From NCBI RefSeq assembly GCF_000214175.1, contig NC_015564.1, forward strand, positions 1,860,001-1,924,000: 64,000 bases of DNA. The letters run 5' to 3'. The first letter of the stretch is position 1. Every line of letters starts with the position of its first letter. The DNA is from Hoyosella subflava DQS3-9A1. Its GTDB lineage: Bacteria; Actinomycetota; Actinomycetes; Mycobacteriales; Mycobacteriaceae. The translations under genes and the position numbers were made by a program. The notes below the pieces were generated by a model, which saw only the letters and a list, made by a program, of their open reading frames with translations, did not search any database and was not told the DNA's origin. Shown in pieces: positions 57,413 through 64,000 of this stretch.

Positions 57413-57874
57413 ATGTTGTGGCTAGCTGTCGCCACGGTGCCGTGGATGGCCGCTCTCTCCATTATCGACATCAGAGCGCGGAGGCTGCCCAATTGGCTCA
57501 CGCTTCCCGGTGCTGCGGTCATCCTGACGGTGGCGACTGTGAGCGGACATGGGTATGAAGCGATGACCGGCGGCCTCGGCCTGGCTGGCGTGTATCTCGT
57601 CACTCACCTCCTCTCTCCGCGTGGAATGGGTGCCGGCGATGTCAAGCTTGCCCTCGGTATCGGCGCACTCACTGGGACATTTGGGCTTGGTGCATGGTTC
57701 CTTTGTGCCGTCGGCGCGCCACTGCTGACCGTCGTTGCTGGTGTTGTCTCTGTGGCGTTTGTGCGCAGGGCGTCTGCGCTATCGCAAGCGCGCCGTATAC
57801 GCTTGCCTCACGGCCCCTCAATGTGTGCAGCTGCTGTCGTGGCGATCGGTTTCGCTGTGGCGGCAGGTGAGTAG
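57413..57874 (+). CDS. Prepilin peptidase (A24 family)
   Basis: 153 residues, about four to five membrane spans. The two catalytic aspartates of type IV prepilin peptidases are there: Asp19 in IIDIRARRLPNWLT and Asp76 in GMGAGDVKLALG. It lacks the N-terminal methylase domain, as do TadV-type and mycobacterial Rv2551c forms. It would process Flp/Tad-type or competence-like pilins; no pilin genes are in the window. Six bases after aroE, the same neighbour as in M. tuberculosis. Confidence 0.9.
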   Translation: MLWLAVATVPWMAALSIIDIRARRLPNWLTLPGAAVILTVATVSGHGYEAMTGGLGLAGVYLVTHLLSPRGMGAGDVKLALGIGALTGTFGLGAWFLCAVGAPLLTVVAGVVSVAFVRRASALSQARRIRLPHGPSMCAAAVVAIGFAVAAGE

Positions 57875-57946
57875 CGAGCGGGTGGCATCGCCGCCGCGAG
57901 CGGGACGATGCTGGAATGGTCCTCAACTCGTGGGAAGATGAGACAC

Positions 57947-59173
57947 GTGCTGCGCTGGATAACTGCCGGAGAATCACATGGCCCTGCCCTCGTTGCTGTG
58001 CTGGAAGGCATGGTCGCGGGCGTTGACGTCACGTCAGCTGACATTGCTGAACACCTAGCTCGCCGCCGTCTGGGCTACGGGCGTGGTGCACGCATGAAAT
58101 TCGAAGCTGATCAAGTGACGATCCTGGGTGGAGTCCGGCACGGGAAAACACTCGGTGGCCCGATTGCGATTCAGGTGGGCAACACGGAGTGGCCCAAGTG
58201 GGAACAGGTCATGTCCGCAGACCCAGTGGACCAGGACGTTCTCAACGACCTTGCCCGGAATGAGCCACTGACGCGACCACGCCCCGGACACGCCGACTTT
58301 GCGGGCATGCTGAAGTATGGATTCGATGATGCGCGCCCAGTTCTGGAGCGTGCGAGTGCCCGGGAAACCGCGGCCCGTGTCGCTTTGGGTACCGTGGCAC
58401 GGCTGTTCCTCAAGCAGGCCATCGGCGTCGATGTCGTCTCGCATGTGGTATCGATCGGAGCGGCGGCGACCGAGTCCGATGCGCTGCCCATGCCGGCTGA
58501 TCTGGCTGCGGTCGATGCAAGTCCCGTCCGCGCGTTTGATGCGGCCGCTGCCGATGCGATGATCAAGGAGATCGAGGCCGCGAAGCGGGCGGGTGACACG
58601 CTCGGCGGGGTCGTCGAGGTGGTCGTTCATAGTCTGCCCATTGGGCTCGGCTCGTTCATCAGTGGTGAGGACCGTCTTGATTCACGCCTTGCTGGGGCCC
58701 TGATGGGCATCCAGGCGATCAAGGGCGTCGAGGTAGGGGATGGTTTCGAAACAGCCCGCCGTCGTGGCTCCGCAGCGCACGACGAAATGGTCCCCGGTCC
58801 TGATGGCGTGCTCCGGCTCTCAAACCGCGCCGGCGGTCTCGAGGGCGGTATGACGAACGGGCAGCCATTGCGTGTCCGTGCGGCGATGAAGCCGATTTCG
58901 ACTGTGCCGCGAGCACTGAAAACAATCGATATGAGTTCAGGCTCGGAAGCTGTCGCCATCCATCAGCGGTCGGACGTGTGTGCGGTGCCCGCGGCCGGTG
59001 TGGTGGCGGAAGCCATGGTCGCATTGGTCGTTGCTCAAGCTGTCCGGGAGAAGTTCGGTGGCGACTCACTCGGCGAGACACGGCGTAACTTTGAGTCGTA
59101 CCAGCAGGAAGTAGAAACCCGGATGCGCTGGGAGGAATCCCGAAGCGGTTCGACCGCGGGAGAAGCGATCTGA
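57947..59173 (+). CDS. aroC: Chorismate synthase
   Basis: 408 residues from GTG at [15 protein letters not shown], the normal start of the family; 13 residues further upstream are rejected. Signature segments: [50 protein letters not shown], and later [24 protein letters not shown]. It converts EPSP to chorismate with reduced FMN. Adjacent to aroK with no gap, so aroC-aroK-aroB form an operon. Confidence 0.97.
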   Translation: MLRWITAGESHGPALVAVLEGMVAGVDVTSADIAEHLARRRLGYGRGARMKFEADQVTILGGVRHGKTLGGPIAIQVGNTEWPKWEQVMSADPVDQDVLNDLARNEPLTRPRPGHADFAGMLKYGFDDARPVLERASARETAARVALGTVARLFLKQAIGVDVVSHVVSIGAAATESDALPMPADLAAVDASPVRAFDAAAADAMIKEIEAAKRAGDTLGGVVEVVVHSLPIGLGSFISGEDRLDSRLAGALMGIQAIKGVEVGDGFETARRRGSAAHDEMVPGPDGVLRLSNRAGGLEGGMTNGQPLRVRAAMKPISTVPRALKTIDMSSGSEAVAIHQRSDVCAVPAAGVVAEAMVALVVAQAVREKFGGDSLGETRRNFESYQQEVETRMRWEESRSGSTAGEAI

Positions 59174-60894
<1,721 letters not shown>

Positions 60895-60898
60895 AACG

Positions 60899-61552
60899 CT
60901 ATCTGCCGGTGCGGCGCTCATCATCGTCGATGCGCGCCTGCTCGGCAGCGAAGTCCTGATCGCTGTACTCGTCGTCCTCAATCGTGGATGACCGAGAGTG
61001 GGATTCGGCGCGGGAACTGTATTCGCCATCTATCCCGGAGGAGTGGTGTACGGCGACAGGTTCCTTCTGGTGATGCGCCTGAATGTGATGGCGTCCGAAC
61101 TCGTCCTCCTCCTCGGCCGGGGCGGACCGCTTGCGCGAGTATTCGCCGTACGCGCGGCCGGTAAGAATGCCGATCTGTGCAGGAATCGAGAGAAGCAGCG
61201 TCACGAAGCCAGTACCGATTGTGAGCTCGAAGATCAGCGACTGAACGCTGGCGCCAGGAATCACGAAGCTCAGCAGCCATGAGGCGGCGCCGGAAACGAG
61301 GGCTGCCACCAGGGCGGCCTTCAGCCAGAACAGCGTGAGATCCGCGCGGTCCTCGGGGTCTTCGTTCTCTTGGGCGTCCCGTCGACCGTCGAAGAACGGC
61401 CAGGCGAGCGCAGCGAGAAGGACCACGATGAGCGCGATTGTCCGCTGCACACCGCCACTTTCAGGCCAGGTATAGATCCCGATCCCGAGTACAGCGCGCA
61501 CGAATGTAATCACGGCAGCCAGCAACAGGCCACGAAGAAGCCACAAATCCAT
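60899..61552 (-). CDS. B-4DMT-type membrane protein
   Basis: 217 residues from the ATG at MDLWLLRGLLLAAVITFVRA; a 25-residue Cys/Arg-rich upstream extension is rejected. Four spans fill residues 5-145, and the last 70 residues are a hydrophilic His/Glu/Ser-rich cytoplasmic tail. Length and position opposite pepQ resemble Rv2536 of M. tuberculosis, annotated as a conserved membrane protein of the B-4DMT group. Transport function is presumed, not shown. Confidence 0.8.
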   Translation of the reverse strand: MDLWLLRGLLLAAVITFVRAVLGIGIYTWPESGGVQRTIALIVVLLAALAWPFFDGRRDAQENEDPEDRADLTLFWLKAALVAALVSGAASWLLSFVIPGASVQSLIFELTIGTGFVTLLLSIPAQIGILTGRAYGEYSRKRSAPAEEEDEFGRHHIQAHHQKEPVAVHHSSGIDGEYSSRAESHSRSSTIEDDEYSDQDFAAEQARIDDDERRTGR

Positions 61553-61770
61553 GCATGCAGAGTAACGACCCGCTCCGCGCGATGTGCGACAACCCACACG
61601 TTTTGGACACGGAAGGCCAATTCCCACCCGAAAAATGCTGAGTTTCCGCGTTTGAACAATGTTTTAGCCTTGTCTCGCGTGCTTGTGGCGCGATGCGCGT
61701 GACGCGCACCAGCTTGATGGAGTCGACTCCGTGAAAGGATTGGCCAGGAGGGCGTCGTCAGAAAGCGAGT

Positions 61771-62919
61771 GTGATGGTGGAGTTCGTCTCGGTTCCCGGT
61801 CTGCCCGAGGTTACGCGCGCGCACTTCGGCGATCGGCGCAAGCGGTTGCGCGAGGAGCTCGCACAACGGGGAGTCGCGGCAATGCTCGTGACGGGACTTG
61901 TCAACATCCGGTATCTATCGGGCTTTAGCGGTTCAAACGGTGCCCTTCTCATAGTGGACGAGGAGCATGGAGGCGACGATGCAACGATTCTGTGCACTGA
62001 TGGGCGTTACACCACGCAAGCTGCCGAGCAGGCGCCAGACATCGATGTTGAGATCGCACGCGCGAGCGCAGTGGCACTCGCGAAGTGCGCGGCGAGCCGG
62101 TTAGGCGGGGTCACGCTGGGGTTCGAAAGCCATCTCGTCACCGTCGATCAGCATACGAAGCTGATCGCGGAGGCTCCCACGCTCACCTGGACTTCTGCGC
62201 CGGGGATAGTTGAAACGCTGAGAATGGTGAAAGACGACGCCGAGGCTGCGTTGTTACGCCGAGCCTGTGCGATCGGTGACGCTGCGCTAGCGGAGCTCAT
62301 TACCAGCGGGGCCTTGCGGCCGGGCCGCACAGAACTCGATGTCGCTAGGGAACTGGAGTCCCTGATGTTCGATGCGGGTGCAGATGCGGTCGCGTTCGAG
62401 ACGATCGTGGCAGCGGGAGCGCATTCCGCCATCCCGCATCATCGGCCAGCGCGCTCAGTACTGCAGGCAGGTGACTTCGTCAAAATCGATTTCGGTGCGG
62501 TAGCACGCGGCTACCACTCCGACATGACACGCACGTTCGTCCTGAAGACGGAGCCGCAGCAGTGGCAGCGCGATGTGTACGAACTTGTACACGCCGCGCA
62601 GGCGGCTGGCCGCGAAGCGCTCACCCCCGGAGTGGCGGGCGCTGATGTGGACGGCGCGGCACGCGCGGTGATCTCGGACGCCGGGTACGGGGAACGCTTC
62701 GTTCACAGCCTGGGTCATGGAGTGGGGCTCGAAATCCACGAAGCACCGGCATTGGCGCAGACAGCGACCGGTAGACTACTCTCCAGCACTGCCGTCACGG
62801 TTGAGCCCGGGGTGTATCTGCCGGGACGCGGTGGCGTCAGAATCGAGGACACGCTGATTGTCCGCGAGGGTGGGCCTGAGCTGCTCACTCACACCAGCAA
62901 AGACCTCACCGTGGTCTAG
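61771..62919 (+). CDS. pepQ: Xaa-Pro dipeptidase/aminopeptidase
   Basis: 382 residues from GTG-ATG. N-terminal creatinase-like domain (NIRYLSGFSGSNGALLI), then the pita-bread metallopeptidase domain with all metal ligands: Asp pair in FGAVARGYHSDMTRTF, His in HSLGHGVGLEIHEAP, Glu in VEPGVYLPG and RIEDT. It cleaves peptides with proline in second position in the cytoplasm. Sits before efp as in M. tuberculosis (Rv2535c). Confidence 0.95.
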   Translation: MMVEFVSVPGLPEVTRAHFGDRRKRLREELAQRGVAAMLVTGLVNIRYLSGFSGSNGALLIVDEEHGGDDATILCTDGRYTTQAAEQAPDIDVEIARASAVALAKCAASRLGGVTLGFESHLVTVDQHTKLIAEAPTLTWTSAPGIVETLRMVKDDAEAALLRRACAIGDAALAELITSGALRPGRTELDVARELESLMFDAGADAVAFETIVAAGAHSAIPHHRPARSVLQAGDFVKIDFGAVARGYHSDMTRTFVLKTEPQQWQRDVYELVHAAQAAGREALTPGVAGADVDGAARAVISDAGYGERFVHSLGHGVGLEIHEAPALAQTATGRLLSSTAVTVEPGVYLPGRGGVRIEDTLIVREGGPELLTHTSKDLTVV

Positions 62920-62987
62920 CTGGACATGCTTGAGCGTTGCCGATAGCGGTAGTGCACTTTTTCGGAAGAACTGAGGAGAGAATCGTC

Positions 62988-63545
62988 GTGGCCACGACCG
63001 CTGACTTCAAGAATGGGCTTGTACTGAAGATGGACAGCCAGTTGTGGCAGATCATCGAATTCCAGCACGTCAAGCCGGGCAAGGGTCCAGCGTTCGTGCG
63101 TACCAAGCTCAAGAACGTCCTCTCCGGAAAGACTGTGGACAAGACGTTCAACGCGGGCGTCAAGGTCGAAACCGCCACGGTCGACCGTCGCGACATGACG
63201 TACCTGTATCGCGATGGTGCTGACTATGTGTTCATGGACGGTGAGACATATGACCAAATCCACATCAGTGATGCCACCGTGGGGACGGGCGCCCGTTTTC
63301 TTCTGGAAAACACCGAGGTACAGGTCGCGATGCACGAAGGCGAGCCGCTGTATGTGGAACTGCCGGTAACGGTGGAGCTGCTTGTTCAGCACACCGACCC
63401 CGGTCTCCAGGGGGACCGATCGACGGGCGGCACGAAGCCTGCGGTGCTCGAAACAGGTGCCGAAGTGCAGGTTCCGCTGTTCATCAACACGGGCGAGAAG
63501 CTGAAGATCGATTCTCGTGACGGCAACTACCTCGGCCGCGCGTGA
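62988..63545 (+). CDS. efp: Elongation factor P
   Basis: 185 residues from GTG with GAGGAGAGA upstream; a longer in-frame start runs through this site and is rejected. Three beta-barrel domains; the tip loop [12 protein letters not shown] carries the conserved lysine that reaches the peptidyl-transferase centre, and the family signature [11 protein letters not shown] closes the protein. It relieves ribosomes stalled on consecutive prolines. Stop overlaps the nusB start. Confidence 0.97.
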   Translation: MATTADFKNGLVLKMDSQLWQIIEFQHVKPGKGPAFVRTKLKNVLSGKTVDKTFNAGVKVETATVDRRDMTYLYRDGADYVFMDGETYDQIHISDATVGTGARFLLENTEVQVAMHEGEPLYVELPVTVELLVQHTDPGLQGDRSTGGTKPAVLETGAEVQVPLFINTGEKLKIDSRDGNYLGRA

Positions 63546-64000
63546 GCAACAACCGTTTCAAGAAGTTCGGCGCGAGGCACAAGGCGCGCCGCCGCTCCGT
63601 TGACTTCCTGTTCGAAGCGGAGGCCCGGTCGTGTAAGCCAACCGCAGTGGCATCCGAACGGGTTGCGCTGGCCGCGGAAAACGATCAAATGCCGCCGGTT
63701 GCGGAATACACGCACACCGTTGTCCGTGGTGTCGAGCAGAATAAGCAGCGACTCGACGACGTAATCTCCACTCACTTGCACGAGTGGACTCTCGAGCGCC
63801 TGCCGGCGGTCGATCGGGCGATCTTGCGAGTTGCGACCTGGGAGCTGCTCTACGCTACGGACGTGCCGTCCGTTGTTGCGGTGGATGAAGCTGTCGAGCT
63901 GGCAAAGGAACTTTCGACCGACGATTCGCCAGGTTTCATCAACGGAGTCCTCGGGCAGCTGGTCCTCGTCGCCCCCCAGCTCCGGGCTGCCGAGGAGCAG
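63542..64000 (+). CDS. nusB: Transcription antitermination factor NusB (partial, runs off the end)
   Basis: GTG start overlapping the efp stop by four bases; 153 codons are visible and the frame is open at the window edge. The start [20 protein letters not shown] and the later [15 protein letters not shown], then [20 protein letters not shown] and [11 protein letters not shown], are diagnostic for NusB. It binds boxA of rRNA leaders with NusE (S10) for antitermination. Confidence 0.95.
   Translation, partial: MSNNRFKKFGARHKARRRSVDFLFEAEARSCKPTAVASERVALAAENDQMPPVAEYTHTVVRGVEQNKQRLDDVISTHLHEWTLERLPAVDRAILRVATWELLYATDVPSVVAVDEAVELAKELSTDDSPGFINGVLGQLVLVAPQLRAAEEQ

Overview
The window is chromosomal DNA from a high-GC actinobacterium of the order Mycobacteriales (mycolic-acid bacteria such as Rhodococcus, Hoyosella, Gordonia and Mycobacterium). 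From about 9.5 kb to the right edge, gene content and order follow the Mycobacterium tuberculosis stretch from thrS to nusB: thrS-HIT-pgsA-patA-pimA-nudix-pdxS-tesB-pdxT-yebC-ruvCAB-yajC-secD-secF-lipoprotein-apt-relA-ppi-hisS-radical SAM-aspS-rarA-alaS-yqgF-mltG-aroE-pilD-aroC-aroK-aroB-pepQ-efp-nusB. Genus assignment is inference; insertions and losses relative to M. tuberculosis argue for a non-Mycobacterium relative.

Left arm (1 to about 8.45 kb) is accessory. It has lower and uneven GC, small or unknown proteins, at least two frameshifted genes, and ends at the 3' part of a tRNA-Val(CAC), the usual insertion target of integrative elements. It looks like the decayed right end of such an element. 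Its most interesting content is a three-gene, tightly overlapping unit on the minus strand (6231 to 4459): a RelE/HigB-like toxin, an XRE/HigA-like antitoxin with a long C-terminal extension, and a third small acidic protein. This matches the layout of toxin-antitoxin-chaperone (TAC) modules, although the SecB-like nature of the third protein is only weakly supported. A 366-residue two-span membrane protein of unknown function lies directly upstream on the same strand.

Core region: 9.5-16.1 kb carries thrS and the phosphatidylinositol mannoside pathway (PIP synthase, PatA, PimA) with a membrane-anchored Nudix protein; 16.2-18.8 kb carries the PLP synthase genes pdxS and pdxT around tesB; 18.9-22.0 kb carries yebC and ruvCAB, the latter behind a LexA box; 22.1-25.4 kb the yajC-secD-secF translocase genes; then a peptide-binding lipoprotein, apt and the stringent-response enzyme relA. 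From 30.3 to 40.9 kb come two tandem extracytoplasmic cyclophilins, a metallo-beta-lactamase hydrolase, hisS, a small membrane protein, a radical SAM enzyme behind a second LexA-like box, an unknown 412-residue protein, an MFS transporter, a Fpg/Nei-type glycosylase and a zinc metallopeptidase.

Right part: aspS, then a cluster of circularly permuted ATP-grasp/alpha-E protein, transglutaminase and APH-like kinase, two Tat-exported phosphatases on the minus strand, rarA, alaS-yqgF-mltG-aroE-pilD, aroC-aroK-aroB, a B-4DMT-type membrane protein, pepQ, efp and the start of nusB, which runs off the right edge. Most genes here are in short operons with 4-base stop/start overlaps, and several genes appear to be leaderless (a -10 hexamer 6-8 bases before the start codon).
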